64,000 bases of DNA from Chryseobacterium populi (GTDB lineage Bacteria; Bacteroidota; Bacteroidia; Flavobacteriales; Weeksellaceae): NCBI RefSeq assembly GCF_000282115.1, contig NZ_AKJY01000117.1, positions 1 to 64,000 on the forward strand, read 5' to 3'. This document shows positions 8,142-17,845 of the stretch, one piece after another. Under the pieces are notes generated by a model. The model saw nothing but the letters and a program-made list of their open reading frames with translations, made no database searches and was not told the origin of the DNA. The position numbers and the translations under genes are program-made. Within the stretch, counting starts at the first letter, position 1. Each line of letters opens with the position of its first letter.

Positions 8142-10076
8142 TTAGTTGAACAAATACCATACAATCCCGATATTCAGTCTAAAGTCGTAAACCGGATAAT
8201 GTGGAAATGCATAGGCTTTATTATGTGAAAGAAGGGTACCGATCTGCTGTCCTTCGATAAAGAAGAACATTTTCTTTACTTTCATGTTAAAGTAGATATC
8301 AGCAATGGGCTGTCCTCCTATTGAAAATGAGTTGGAATTCGGCAGAAGGTATTCGTTCAGCATCGGCGAATAATCTCTTGAAGCAAACTTCGAGAAGTAA
8401 TATACTTTTATACCTGCCTGAACTTCTGCGGCCTTTTTAAACGCTTTAGCCTGGTAAAAGAAGTTAGCCCGGCCTATAAATCCAGGCATAGGATATAATT
8501 CTTTATTCGTTAAAGCATTCTGGAACTGAACTCTTGTATTTAAATGAAAATTACCATAACTGAACGTTGCATCTCCTCCGATCTGAGAAATATTCAATGA
8601 GCTCTGGCTCTGTTTCGGCATCGCAGAACGATCCAAATAGGTATAATTATCAATCCTGAAATAGTTGACAAATAATTCCGTCTTGAACCATTTCAGATTA
8701 ATATTCCCCCCGATTTCAGTGATCGATTGATTTTTAGCATTCTGAAGATAATAATTCAGGTTATTATATATTGAGGTATTTATAAGATAATTAAAAGATG
8801 GATAGGCACTCTGGAAATTTACTTTAGCATTAACAAAATAATCTTTGATCGGTTCAAATTTTAAATTATTTGTTGTTTTCACATAGTTTCCGAACTGGCT
8901 TCCATTGGAAAATTCTACAAATGAATTTAGCTGGATTTTATCTAAAAGTTTTACCTGAAGATTCCCAACTGCTCCGATCCTGTTTTCTTTAATTTCATCT
9001 GGAATTTCTAAAATCGGTAAAGTAATCTGAGTTGACCCAAATTTCAGCATTTGATAACGAACTCCGGCATCAAGCTTGAATTTTTCATTATCCCAAACCA
9101 GACTTACCGTATTGCTCAGGTTGTTTGAATATTTTTTTGTTGAAAGAGGGAAATTACTGACAATCTCAGACGGAACATCATACCAATATCCTTCTAAAGC
9201 ATCCTGGGCATAATAATATTTATTCCCTTGATTAAAAATCGTGTGTCTGATTCTGAAAGGAAATTTCTCTGAATTAAAAGGGGTAAACTGGTGGCTTAAA
9301 TAGTATCTTCTATAGGAAAACTGTGAGCTTGAAGATGCCAGATTCACTTCTGCATTGAGCCTGTTTCTGAAATCACTGTTTCCTTCCTGAAAAAGATCAT
9401 CTTCAACAATCCCGCCATTTTCCTGATTGTTTACATTCTGGTGTAAGTAGTGCGCAAATAATTCATAGTTTCCGCTTTTACTTATATAATGTCCTGAAAA
9501 TAGCGTATTGTTATTAGATGCTAATGAATTTCTATACAGACCTTGTGAACGGAGGCCCATATATTCTAATGCGAAATTAAATCTCTTCCCGATATTCTGG
9601 GTATAGGTAGATTTCAAAGCTGCCCCGTTTTTCATAGAGTTATGATAAATAAAGGTAGCTGTAGGGGTTTTCACATCATAATATCTGACATCATTGATTC
9701 CTAAAATCCCATAGGATTTATTGGACGGTAACAAAGCCAAATTCTGTTCAGCATTTACTTCATAGGAAAGCGGATTAAATCCTGAACCAATATTGGAAAA
9801 CTGTATTCTTCCGAAATTGTCTTTATTGTTGTACTGGGAAAATATGTGTGTTTTCTCGAAAGTCATCACCGTATCAAAGATTTTCTTTTCAGAAAACTGG
9901 GTCTGATACTGGTAATCATTGATTGTGGGTTTGAAAATTTTTAAAGAGTCCTTTTTCCCCGAGTCTATAACTAAGGTATCTTCACCCTTCTTCGGAAGCT
10001 GGTTTGAGTCTGTTTTATTGACAACCTGTGCTTGAGCCGTGAGACTGAAGAATATGATAAGAAATAGGTATTTCAT
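8142..10076 (-). CDS. Putative outer-membrane porin (Flavobacteriia type)
   Basis: About 644 residues. I chose the ATG at 10076 because the peptide MKYLFLIIFFSLTAQAQ that follows is a clean signal peptide; the frame is open upstream only to a TTG at 10097. After a Lys/Asp-rich linker the rest alternates aromatic and polar residues in the manner of a beta barrel and ends in IVWYLFN, with a C-terminal aromatic residue as in outer-membrane barrels. It resembles the putative porin family common in this class (Porin_10 type). Substrate unknown. The gene probably leads a unit with bshC. Confidence 0.8.
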   Translation of the reverse strand: MKYLFLIIFFSLTAQAQVVNKTDSNQLPKKGEDTLVIDSGKKDSLKIFKPTINDYQYQTQFSEKKIFDTVMTFEKTHIFSQYNNKDNFGRIQFSNIGSGFNPLSYEVNAEQNLALLPSNKSYGILGINDVRYYDVKTPTATFIYHNSMKNGAALKSTYTQNIGKRFNFALEYMGLRSQGLYRNSLASNNNTLFSGHYISKSGNYELFAHYLHQNVNNQENGGIVEDDLFQEGNSDFRNRLNAEVNLASSSSQFSYRRYYLSHQFTPFNSEKFPFRIRHTIFNQGNKYYYAQDALEGYWYDVPSEIVSNFPLSTKKYSNNLSNTVSLVWDNEKFKLDAGVRYQMLKFGSTQITLPILEIPDEIKENRIGAVGNLQVKLLDKIQLNSFVEFSNGSQFGNYVKTTNNLKFEPIKDYFVNAKVNFQSAYPSFNYLINTSIYNNLNYYLQNAKNQSITEIGGNINLKWFKTELFVNYFRIDNYTYLDRSAMPKQSQSSLNISQIGGDATFSYGNFHLNTRVQFQNALTNKELYPMPGFIGRANFFYQAKAFKKAAEVQAGIKVYYFSKFASRDYSPMLNEYLLPNSNSFSIGGQPIADIYFNMKVKKMFFFIEGQQIGTLLSHNKAYAFPHYPVYDFRLNIGIVWYLFN

Positions 10077-10137
10077 GCATTTATTTATATTGTTCAAAAA
10101 CCGAAGCTATTTTAAAAAGGCTTTGTATTTTGTACAG

Positions 10138-10145
10138 CAAAAATA
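10138..10145 (-). promoter_or_regulatory. -7 element before the porin gene
   Basis: Minus strand TATTTTTG matches TAnnTTTG, about 62 bases before the chosen ATG. No TTG at the standard distance; the expected position is inside the neighbouring terminator. Confidence 0.35.
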
Positions 10146-10161
10146 AGAAATAAAAGGAAAT

Positions 10162-10186
10162 AAAAAGCCCTGCTTTGAGCAGGGCT
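10162..10186 (-). terminator. Terminator of the susC-susD unit
   Basis: Perfect nine-pair stem AGCCCTGCT / AGCAGGGCT (10166-10174 and 10178-10186) with loop TTG, followed on the minus strand by five T bases. It lies 24 bases after the susD-like stop codon. Confidence 0.88.
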
Positions 10187-10209
10187 TTAGATTATATGAT
10201 TATTGTTGA

Positions 10210-11667
10210 TTAATAACCTGTGTTTTGTGGCAATCCAGGATCTTTATTAATTGAACCTTGAGGAATTGGCCATTGCCATCTGTAATCAGACGCAGGAACA
10301 CTTTGTGTAACAGCTGGTACTCCTGTTCCATCAATATTAGCTCCTTCGCCAGTCCTCTGTAATCCCAATCCTAAACGCTTAAGTGTATAGAATCTATCAT
10401 TTTCAAATGCTAACTCCAGTCTTCTTTGTAGCATAATCTCATTCCATAGAGCAGTTCCTGTTAAAGTTACTGGTGTATAATTAGTATATCTTTCAGCTTT
10501 TAAAGTATTTAACAATGAGTTAGCTAATGCTTCATTTCCTGTTTTGTATGCCGATTCAGCAACATTTAAATATACTTCTGCAGTTCTTAAATATTTTACT
10601 TCAACAACATTTAATGGTGTTTGACCACCTGTGTTAACAGCCCACTTAATAACATTGTTTCTCAAAGTTCCTTGATATGCACTCTGTCTGATATAAGCTG
10701 TTTTTCTGATATCATTATCTGCAAATAGATTATATAAAGATTTTGGCACAACATATTCAGCTCGTATATTCCCTCCAGTCGCTGTTGCTCCCTGTTGATA
10801 TACTACACCTGTTGTAACTGCTTCTGTAGTAGAATTAAGTACTTTAAATAATACTCCATCAACATTATTTGATGACCAAATTAAAGGAAAGGTAGCAGCA
10901 GAACCTACACTTTGAGATGCCGCAATTGATTGCTGCCCAAAATTAATTGCATTTTGATAATCTCCTTTATAAAGATATACTCTTGATAATAAACCTAAAA
11001 CAGCAGGTTTAGTTAATCTTCCTTTGTTTACTGTTGATGTTGTAATATTATTAACTGCAAAATTTAAATCTTCAATTATTTTATCATAAACCTGGGCAAC
11101 TGTTAGCTTTCGTCCTTCTGACTTTCCAAAAGGGTCATAAGTAGTCTCATAATCAATTCCTATAGAAGCATTTGCATCACTACTTTGAGTTGGAATTTTA
11201 CAATATGCTCTTACTAAATCAAAATGGATCATTGCTCTGATTGCTCTACTCTGTGCTATTATGTCATTTTTAGCAGCCCCATCAGGTAAATTATTTATAT
11301 ATTTCAAAGGAAGATTAGCATTACTAATTGCAGAATATCCGGCTATGAATAAGTTGGTTACTGATCCGATTGTCGACGCAATATTCCAGTTATAAGCTAA
11401 AAAATTGGTTTGTCTTCCAGTAGGACTGATTACTAAGTTATCAGAAATTTCATCAGGAATTCCTAACTGACTTGTATCTCCTCCAAAATAACCTGTAGCT
11501 TTCATAGCGTCATATGCAGCATCTTCTGCAGACTGAAATGCAGCAATGTCCGTGAAGACATCATCCGTTAATACTTTTTGAGGAGATGTTTGGTCTAGTT
11601 CTCTATCACAAGAATTAACCACAGTTAAAAACACTAATGTCGCAACTATATATTTTATCTTTTTCAT
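10210..11667 (-). CDS. SusD/RagB-family nutrient-binding lipoprotein
   Basis: A 485-residue outer-membrane lipoprotein that, in this family, caps the SusC channel and captures glycans, peptides or other ligands outside the cell. The signal peptide ends in a lipobox with Cys20 (VVNSC). The helical tetratricopeptide-like core shows typical SusD text: residues AIRAMIHFDLVRAYC near 145, LGLLSRVYLYKGDYQNAI near 225, RTAEVYLNVAESAYKTGN near 360 and LQRRLELAFENDRFYTLKRLG near 415. It follows susC by 11 bases. No glycosidase or regulator is linked, so the substrate cannot be predicted. Confidence 0.95.
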   Translation of the reverse strand: MKKIKYIVATLVFLTVVNSCDRELDQTSPQKVLTDDVFTDIAAFQSAEDAAYDAMKATGYFGGDTSQLGIPDEISDNLVISPTGRQTNFLAYNWNIASTIGSVTNLFIAGYSAISNANLPLKYINNLPDGAAKNDIIAQSRAIRAMIHFDLVRAYCKIPTQSSDANASIGIDYETTYDPFGKSEGRKLTVAQVYDKIIEDLNFAVNNITTSTVNKGRLTKPAVLGLLSRVYLYKGDYQNAINFGQQSIAASQSVGSAATFPLIWSSNNVDGVLFKVLNSTTEAVTTGVVYQQGATATGGNIRAEYVVPKSLYNLFADNDIRKTAYIRQSAYQGTLRNNVIKWAVNTGGQTPLNVVEVKYLRTAEVYLNVAESAYKTGNEALANSLLNTLKAERYTNYTPVTLTGTALWNEIMLQRRLELAFENDRFYTLKRLGLGLQRTGEGANIDGTGVPAVTQSVPASDYRWQWPIPQGSINKDPGLPQNTGY

Positions 11668-11678
11668 TGTAAATATTT

Positions 11679-14498
11679 TTAGAATTTAATATCAAACCCA
11701 ATTGAAAATGTTTTTTGAATTGGATAAGTATAAGCATAATATGAATTTGGCACTGTATTAGCCGCTGTGTTACTTTCAGCTAAACCAACTGCTGCCTCTG
11801 GATCTCCCTTAAATTTAGTCCATATATAAAGGTTTTGACCTTGTATGTATACTCTAAATGATTCAATGAATGATTTATCCCCTAAGAAGTTCTTATCAAA
11901 AGTATAACCCAAACTTAAACTTCTAAATCTGATATAGTCTGTTTTTTGAAGGAAATAATCAGTAGAATATAACCCAGAAGAAGTAGGTTTCGGAAGAACG
12001 TTAGTATCACCCGGTTTTTGCCAGAAGTTTACAGCATCTGTACTTTTATTAGTATTGTACTGTGCAGGATCCAATCTGTCTAACTCAGCCATGTTCACAG
12101 CCCATCCACCATATTTATAGGTGAACTCAGCACTAAGATCAAAATTTTGGTAAGAGAAAGATGTTCCAAACCCTCCAAATACTTTAGGAAAAGGAGATTT
12201 CCCATCAAGAATCTGAGCGTCAGAACCATTATATACATTAGTAGCTTTACCGCCTTCTAAATTATAGAAAGTTTCTCCCTGACTTGCTGTTTCTCTATTA
12301 GTATAATATAATGCTTCTCCAGTATCTGGATTTACACCAGCATATCTAACCATTTTAAAAAGATAAGGTACCTCTCCAACTTTTAAAACGCTATCATTAT
12401 AAGCTCCAGTTATTCTTTCAGTTTCCCCGTCTTTTAATGCTAATAATTTATTTTTAACATTCGAGATATTACCATGAACATTCCATGACCAATTAGAATT
12501 TTTAATAACGTCATAAGAAAGCTCAGCTTCTATACCTTTATTCTCTAAATCACCAACGTTACTATAATATACATATCCTCCTTTAGTATCAGTCCCTGAA
12601 ACCTGTTGTAAAAAATCAGATCTTTTTGTAATAAAATATTCAAGAGAACCCCTCAATCTGTTGGCATATACAAAATCTACTCCGTAGTTCTGCATTTTCG
12701 CAACTTCCCATTTTAAATCTGGATTTCCGACAGTATTTATAAATGTTGTTGGTGTAGTCCCATACAGACCAAAAGAAGCATAATCATAATTTTGATAATC
12801 AGGAATTGGAGCATCATTTCCTACTGTTCCATAAGATGCTCTTAATTTTAATGTAGATAATTTGGTATCGGCTAAAAAGTTTTCTTTAGCAATATTCCAT
12901 CCTCCACTTACACTCCAAAATGTTCCATACTTATTGTTTTCTCCAAATCTCGAACTTGCATCAGTTCTCAAGGAAGCACTTGCAAAATATTTTTTATCAA
13001 AATTATAATCAAGTAATCCTGCAAATGAGTTTAATGTATATACAGTTTTAGTACCTGTCGCAGTAAGTGGAGTCGCATAATTTGTCATCTGGAACGGGTC
13101 TAATTTAGGATTATTTATACCTTGTTTAGATGTTGCCAAAGTATTGCTTAAAGCATAATAAAACTCATGAAATGCTGTTGCACTGATGTTATGTGAACCA
13201 AACGATTTATCAAAATCTAATCTATTATTTATTGTATAATTGAAGATATCATTATTTGCTAGTGAAAACCATCCGTTATACCCTAATACTGTATCTAGAT
13301 AAGAACCTTTATAAATAGCAGACGGTGTTTTAAGTTGAGCATAAGTACCTAATAATGTAGATCTAAACTTTAAATAGTTTGTAAACTTATATTCTCCAAA
13401 TAGACTTCCATTAAGTCTTAAATTTTTATTATAATTAGGGTTATTTTGTAAAGCACCTAAAACAGGAAAGCCTGCTCCAGTTAAGTTATATTCTCCATCA
13501 GCATCAAAAACTGTTTCATAAGGATTTGCTGCATACATGAAATAAATAGGGTTTTGAGCATTATATCTGTCTCTTTGATTTTGAGTAATCTGATATTGTA
13601 ATGAAGTATTAACCCCCATCCTTAATTTATCAGACAACTGACTTTCAAAATTAAATCTTGCAGTATATCTCTTCAATCCATCTAAATAACGGATAATACC
13701 AGAATTATGATCGTATCCTAGTGAGTAATAAAATAAATTTTTATTATTTCCCCCACTTGCGCTGAATAAATATGATTCTTCAGAAGAACTTTGTAAAACA
13801 TCTTTTTGCCAATCATGATTTAATGCTGAAAGTTCTGCTATTTCAGAAGGTGTATAAGGAGCGATTCCAACTGCATCTGCAATTGAATTTTCCCAATTCA
13901 ATTTTTGGTTAGCATCCATCATTTGAAAATTAAGCTCTTTATCAGAAACTTTTTTCGAAAATCCGAATCTAGTTTGGAACATATATGAAGTCTTACCGCT
14001 AATCCCTTTTTTAGTAGTAACAACAAGAACGCCTGAAGATGCTCTCGAACCATATTGAGATGTTGATGCAGCGTCTTTCAATATAGTAACTGATTCTACA
14101 TCACTAGGATTTAATGCATTATATTGAGCTATCGAAGAATACATTCCATCAATTACTACTAGGGGATCAGAATTCGACAATCCAGAAAACCCACGTATTG
14201 TAATTGATCCTCCATTTCCTGGCTGTCCACTACTAGCCTGTACTAAAACTCCGGGAGCTTTACCCTGAAGCATATTTGTCATAGACAATGTGGCTTGTTG
14301 TTGAGAAAATTCTTTAGAAGAAACAACAGATTGTGCCTGAATAATTTCATCTGCTTTTTTAGTTCGGTAACCCGTAACTATCACCTCTTCTATTTGCTTT
14401 TCTTTCGGAAGAGTATCTCTTTTTGTTGTCTGTGCAAAAACAGCCTGCCCCAAGAAAAACAATGCTCCAGCACTTAATACACGTAATTTCACATTCAT
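11679..14498 (-). CDS. SusC/RagA-family TonB-dependent outer-membrane transporter
   Basis: A 939-residue TonB-linked barrel. The signal peptide ends near residue 22 (AVFAQ), a TonB-box-like EEVIVTGY follows at 37-44, and the plug domain with APGVLVQASSGQPG and VVIDGMYSS runs to about 170, followed by the 22-strand-type barrel ending in SIGFDIKF. It imports ligand delivered by the SusD partner using TonB energy. The carboxypeptidase-regulatory domain that precedes the plug in many SusC proteins is absent, giving a shorter N-terminus. It heads the two-gene unit. Confidence 0.96.
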   Translation of the reverse strand: MNVKLRVLSAGALFFLGQAVFAQTTKRDTLPKEKQIEEVIVTGYRTKKADEIIQAQSVVSSKEFSQQQATLSMTNMLQGKAPGVLVQASSGQPGNGGSITIRGFSGLSNSDPLVVIDGMYSSIAQYNALNPSDVESVTILKDAASTSQYGSRASSGVLVVTTKKGISGKTSYMFQTRFGFSKKVSDKELNFQMMDANQKLNWENSIADAVGIAPYTPSEIAELSALNHDWQKDVLQSSSEESYLFSASGGNNKNLFYYSLGYDHNSGIIRYLDGLKRYTARFNFESQLSDKLRMGVNTSLQYQITQNQRDRYNAQNPIYFMYAANPYETVFDADGEYNLTGAGFPVLGALQNNPNYNKNLRLNGSLFGEYKFTNYLKFRSTLLGTYAQLKTPSAIYKGSYLDTVLGYNGWFSLANNDIFNYTINNRLDFDKSFGSHNISATAFHEFYYALSNTLATSKQGINNPKLDPFQMTNYATPLTATGTKTVYTLNSFAGLLDYNFDKKYFASASLRTDASSRFGENNKYGTFWSVSGGWNIAKENFLADTKLSTLKLRASYGTVGNDAPIPDYQNYDYASFGLYGTTPTTFINTVGNPDLKWEVAKMQNYGVDFVYANRLRGSLEYFITKRSDFLQQVSGTDTKGGYVYYSNVGDLENKGIEAELSYDVIKNSNWSWNVHGNISNVKNKLLALKDGETERITGAYNDSVLKVGEVPYLFKMVRYAGVNPDTGEALYYTNRETASQGETFYNLEGGKATNVYNGSDAQILDGKSPFPKVFGGFGTSFSYQNFDLSAEFTYKYGGWAVNMAELDRLDPAQYNTNKSTDAVNFWQKPGDTNVLPKPTSSGLYSTDYFLQKTDYIRFRSLSLGYTFDKNFLGDKSFIESFRVYIQGQNLYIWTKFKGDPEAAVGLAESNTAANTVPNSYYAYTYPIQKTFSIGFDIKF

Positions 14499-14525
14499 AT
14501 TAACAAATTTTAATATTTAAAAGGG

Positions 14526-14557
14526 CAAATATGTTAATAAATTTTAACATTAACAAC
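14526..14557 (-). promoter_or_regulatory. Putative promoter of susC-susD
   Basis: On the minus strand GTTG (14557-14554), 20 bases, then CATATTTG (14533-14526). This is one mismatch from TAnnTTTG and has the right spacing. The distance to the ATG at 14498 is 27 bases. Confidence 0.45.
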
Positions 14558-14751
14558 TTTTTAACAACGTGATTATTATTACGTTTACACCAAATATATA
14601 GTTAAATTTATTTTTAAATGAAGGAAATTTAACGATAAAATCATTTTATTCTTTTACTAAAACAGAATATTTATCAATCAAATTATGTTTAACAAAATTC
14701 TACTAATCATTAAAATATTATTTAGAATTATTACAAATTATTGTTTTTAAC

Positions 14752-14784
14752 AAAAAAACCACTTTTTTTAAAAGTGGTTTTTTT
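14752..14784 (-). terminator. Terminator of the rimP-nusA-infB operon
   Basis: A 15-pair perfect stem (14752-14766 with 14770-14784) around a TTT loop, with A bases on one flank and T bases on the other, 17 bases after the infB stop. The symmetric flanks make it active on either strand. Confidence 0.88.
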
Positions 14785-14801
14785 GTGCTATAAAAATTGA
14801 A

Positions 14802-17768
14802 TTATTTTAGCTTTTTCTTAACAGCTACTTCTTCATAAACTTCAAGAATATCACCTACTTCTATATCGTTGTATCCTTTCAGATTCAAACCACATTCGTA
14901 ACCTTTCGTTACTTCTTTTACATCATCTTTGAAACGCTTCAAACTTTCCAGTTCTCCGTCAAACTTCACGATACCGTCCCTCAATACTCTTACTTTGGAA
15001 TTTCTTGTCACTTTTCCTGAAAGAACCATACATCCGGCAATTGTTCCTACTTTAGAGATTTTGAATATTTCTCTAATTTCAACATTACCAATTACCTGTT
15101 CTTTAATTTCAGGGGAAAGCATACCTTCCATCGCTTCTTTTACTTCATCAATAGCAGCATAGATTACAGAATATGTTCTGATTTCAATTTCTTCTTTCTC
15201 CGCTAATTCTTTAGCATTTGCACCAGCTCTTACATTAAATCCGATAATAATCGCATCTGAGGCTGTTGCTAAGTTGACATCAGATTCTGTGATCTGTCCA
15301 ACACCTTTATGAAGAATATTTACATTGATCTCTGCTGTGGATAATCTCTGTAACTGATCTGATAATGCTTCAACCGAACCATCAACGTCACCTTTTAAGA
15401 TAATATTCAATTCTTTGAACTCACCTAATGCAATTCTTCGTCCGAGTTCTTCAAGAGTTGTATGCTTCTTCGTTCTGATAGAAAGTTCTCTCTGAAGCTG
15501 TTCTCTCTTGTTGGCAATTGTTTTAGCCTCGCTCTCATCTTCATACACCTTGAACTTATCACCTGCCGTAGGAGCTCCGTCCAGACCTAAAATGGTTACA
15601 GGAATAGATGGGCCTGCTTCTGCAAGGTTTCTACCTCTTTCATCAAGCATAGCTTTTACCTTACCATGGTTTTTACCTGCCACTACATAATCTCCAACTC
15701 TTAATGTTCCTGTCTGTACTAACATCGTGGCAACATATCCTCTTCCTTTATCTAATGAAGCTTCAATAACAACTCCCTGGGCATTTCTATTCGGATTAGC
15801 TTTTAGATCAAGCATTTCTGCCTGAAGCAATACTTTTTCCAATAGAATATCCATATTATTACCAAATTTTGCAGAAATCTCCTGCGCCTGAACATTTCCA
15901 CCCCATTCTTCCACAAGGATATTCATCCCGGAAAGCTGTTGACGAATATTATCGGGATTCGCATTGGGTCTGTCAACTTTGTTCAAAGCAATAATCATTG
16001 GTACTCCGGCAGCCTGTGCGTGGGAAATTGCTTCTCTTGTCTGAGGCATCACATCATCATCAGCTGCAATTACGATAATTGCAATATCAGTGATCTGGGC
16101 ACCTCTGGCTCTCATTGCTGTAAACGCTTCGTGACCCGGTGTATCTAAGAATGTAATTCTCTGCCCGTTCTCTAATTTCACGTTATAAGCACCAATATGC
16201 TGAGTAATACCTCCGGACTCACCAGCAATAACATTGGTTTTTCTGATGTAGTCAAGCAGTGATGTCTTACCGTGGTCAACGTGTCCCATTACCGTTACAA
16301 TCGGAGCTCTTGGAGAAAGATCCTCCTCGGTATCCATATCCTCTTCAGATTCTACTTCTTCAAGATCAGCATCTGAGAATTCAATTTTGTAACCAAATTC
16401 ATCAGCAACCAATAGTAAGGTATCTGCTTCAAGTCTTTGGTTCATTGTTACCATTACTCCCAATGAGAAACAAGCAGAAATCACTTCTGTGGGTGAAACA
16501 TTCATTAAGCTGGCTAATTCGCCTACGGTAATAAACTCTGTAACTTTTAATGTTCTGTCCTGAGCGTCAATTTCCTGCTGACGTTCATCTTGTTCTCTAC
16601 GGAAAGTTCTCTTGTCTTTTCTGTGTTTAGCAGATTTAGATTTACCACCTTTGTTGGTAAGCTTTTCAAGGGTTTCCTTAATCTGATTTTTAACCTGTTC
16701 ATCAGTTAATTCAACAGGCATAACTCTTTGTCCGGGTCTGTTATTCTGTCCTCCCTTCTTGAATCCGCCACCTTGTCCGGGAGGGCGGTTTCCCTGATTA
16801 TTATTCCCAAAACGGTTTCCTCCCTGACCACCTTGACCAGGAGGACGATTTCCTTGTCCACCTTGCCCTTGAGGACGGTTCCCCTGGTTTCCACCCTGAG
16901 GTCTGTTTCCGCCACCTTGCTGGTTATTGTTGTTGTTTCCGCCTTGTTGATTGTTACCTTGGTTTTGTTGATTAGGGCCACCCGGTTTTTCAATTCTTTT
17001 TCTTTTCTTTTTTGCTCCTGAGCTTGGTTTCGGGGCAAACTGAGTCAGATCAATTTTTTCACCAACAATTTTAGGCCCATCAAGTTTTTGATAGACTGTC
17101 TCAATTTTTTGTGGTTCCTGAGACTGAGGTTCAGTTTCAGTTTCAGTTTTCTGAGGTTCAGCTTTAACCTCAACAGGTTTAGCTACAGGTTGCTCTACAA
17201 CCGGTTTTGGAGCTTCTTTCACAGGCTCAATTGGTTTTTCCTCTGCTTTTTTCTCTTCCACTTTTGGTTTATCTTTTTTAGCAGGTCTGTTTCTAGATTC
17301 TATTTGAGACAGATCAATTTTATCTAAAACTTTGAATTCCTGCTTTTCAGGTGTTGCTTTAACTTCCGGTTCCTGTGCCACTGCTTCTTCTTTCTTTTCT
17401 TCAACCGGTTTTGCTACAGGTGTAGCAACGGGAGCTTCTTCAACTTCAGGTTTTTTAGTTTCTAAGTCTATTTTACCTAAAATTTTAGTTTCAGGTTTAT
17501 TAGCTTTAGCTCTTATTACTTCAGGGGTTTTCTTTTCTTCAATTTCCAGCTTTTCTTCCGGAACTTTCGTGATCACCACCTCATGGGAAGCTTTACGTTG
17601 TTCACCATCTTTGGCAAACTCAGCGTCCAATGCAGAATATGCCGCTTCTTCTAATTGAGCGTTAGGATTGCTTTCAACCTCGAAGCCCTTGGATTGTAAA
17701 AACTCCACTAGTCGGGACATCGATATGTTGAATTCCTTAACCGCTTTATTTAATCTAATTTTTGGCAT
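14802..17768 (-). CDS. infB: Translation initiation factor IF-2
   Basis: A 988-residue GTPase that positions initiator fMet-tRNA on the ribosome. The N-terminal helical domain is at 1-55; a long Lys/Glu/Pro-rich region at about 60-260 contains three copies of KIDL (at about 100, 150 and 238); a Gly/Asn/Gln-rich low-complexity stretch covers about 263-345. The IF2 N-terminal subdomain near 410-460 precedes the G domain with GHVDHGKT (495-502), DTPGH (542-546) and NKVD (596-599). Domains II, III and C2 follow. It is last in the rimP-nusA-infB operon, 77 bases after nusA, and ends at a strong terminator. Confidence 0.98.
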   Translation of the reverse strand: MPKIRLNKAVKEFNISMSRLVEFLQSKGFEVESNPNAQLEEAAYSALDAEFAKDGEQRKASHEVVITKVPEEKLEIEEKKTPEVIRAKANKPETKILGKIDLETKKPEVEEAPVATPVAKPVEEKKEEAVAQEPEVKATPEKQEFKVLDKIDLSQIESRNRPAKKDKPKVEEKKAEEKPIEPVKEAPKPVVEQPVAKPVEVKAEPQKTETETEPQSQEPQKIETVYQKLDGPKIVGEKIDLTQFAPKPSSGAKKKRKRIEKPGGPNQQNQGNNQQGGNNNNNQQGGGNRPQGGNQGNRPQGQGGQGNRPPGQGGQGGNRFGNNNQGNRPPGQGGGFKKGGQNNRPGQRVMPVELTDEQVKNQIKETLEKLTNKGGKSKSAKHRKDKRTFRREQDERQQEIDAQDRTLKVTEFITVGELASLMNVSPTEVISACFSLGVMVTMNQRLEADTLLLVADEFGYKIEFSDADLEEVESEEDMDTEEDLSPRAPIVTVMGHVDHGKTSLLDYIRKTNVIAGESGGITQHIGAYNVKLENGQRITFLDTPGHEAFTAMRARGAQITDIAIIVIAADDDVMPQTREAISHAQAAGVPMIIALNKVDRPNANPDNIRQQLSGMNILVEEWGGNVQAQEISAKFGNNMDILLEKVLLQAEMLDLKANPNRNAQGVVIEASLDKGRGYVATMLVQTGTLRVGDYVVAGKNHGKVKAMLDERGRNLAEAGPSIPVTILGLDGAPTAGDKFKVYEDESEAKTIANKREQLQRELSIRTKKHTTLEELGRRIALGEFKELNIILKGDVDGSVEALSDQLQRLSTAEINVNILHKGVGQITESDVNLATASDAIIIGFNVRAGANAKELAEKEEIEIRTYSVIYAAIDEVKEAMEGMLSPEIKEQVIGNVEIREIFKISKVGTIAGCMVLSGKVTRNSKVRVLRDGIVKFDGELESLKRFKDDVKEVTKGYECGLNLKGYNDIEVGDILEVYEEVAVKKKLK

Positions 17769-17845
17769 CTATATTATTTACTGTTTTTTTAATTCTTAAA
17801 ATTAAAGTATTTCTTTTTACTGTTTATTAAAATTTATTTAAAATC

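Larger units (their letters stand above)
14499..14801. other. Intergenic region between susC and infB
   Basis: This 303-base stretch holds the putative susC promoter (14526-14557) and the infB terminator (14752-14784). The DNA between them is very AT-rich with no ORF, RNA-like structure or convincing repeat that I can see. Confidence 0.6.

Noticed and set aside
10077..10097. Extended porin start at a TTG codon (10097)
   Set aside because: The extra seven residues precede a complete signal peptide starting at the ATG at 10076.
16706..17658. Open frames opposite or out of phase with the infB low-complexity region
   Set aside because: They arise from the repetitive Lys/Glu/Pro and Gly/Asn/Gln codons; the IF-2 frame is clearly the real one.
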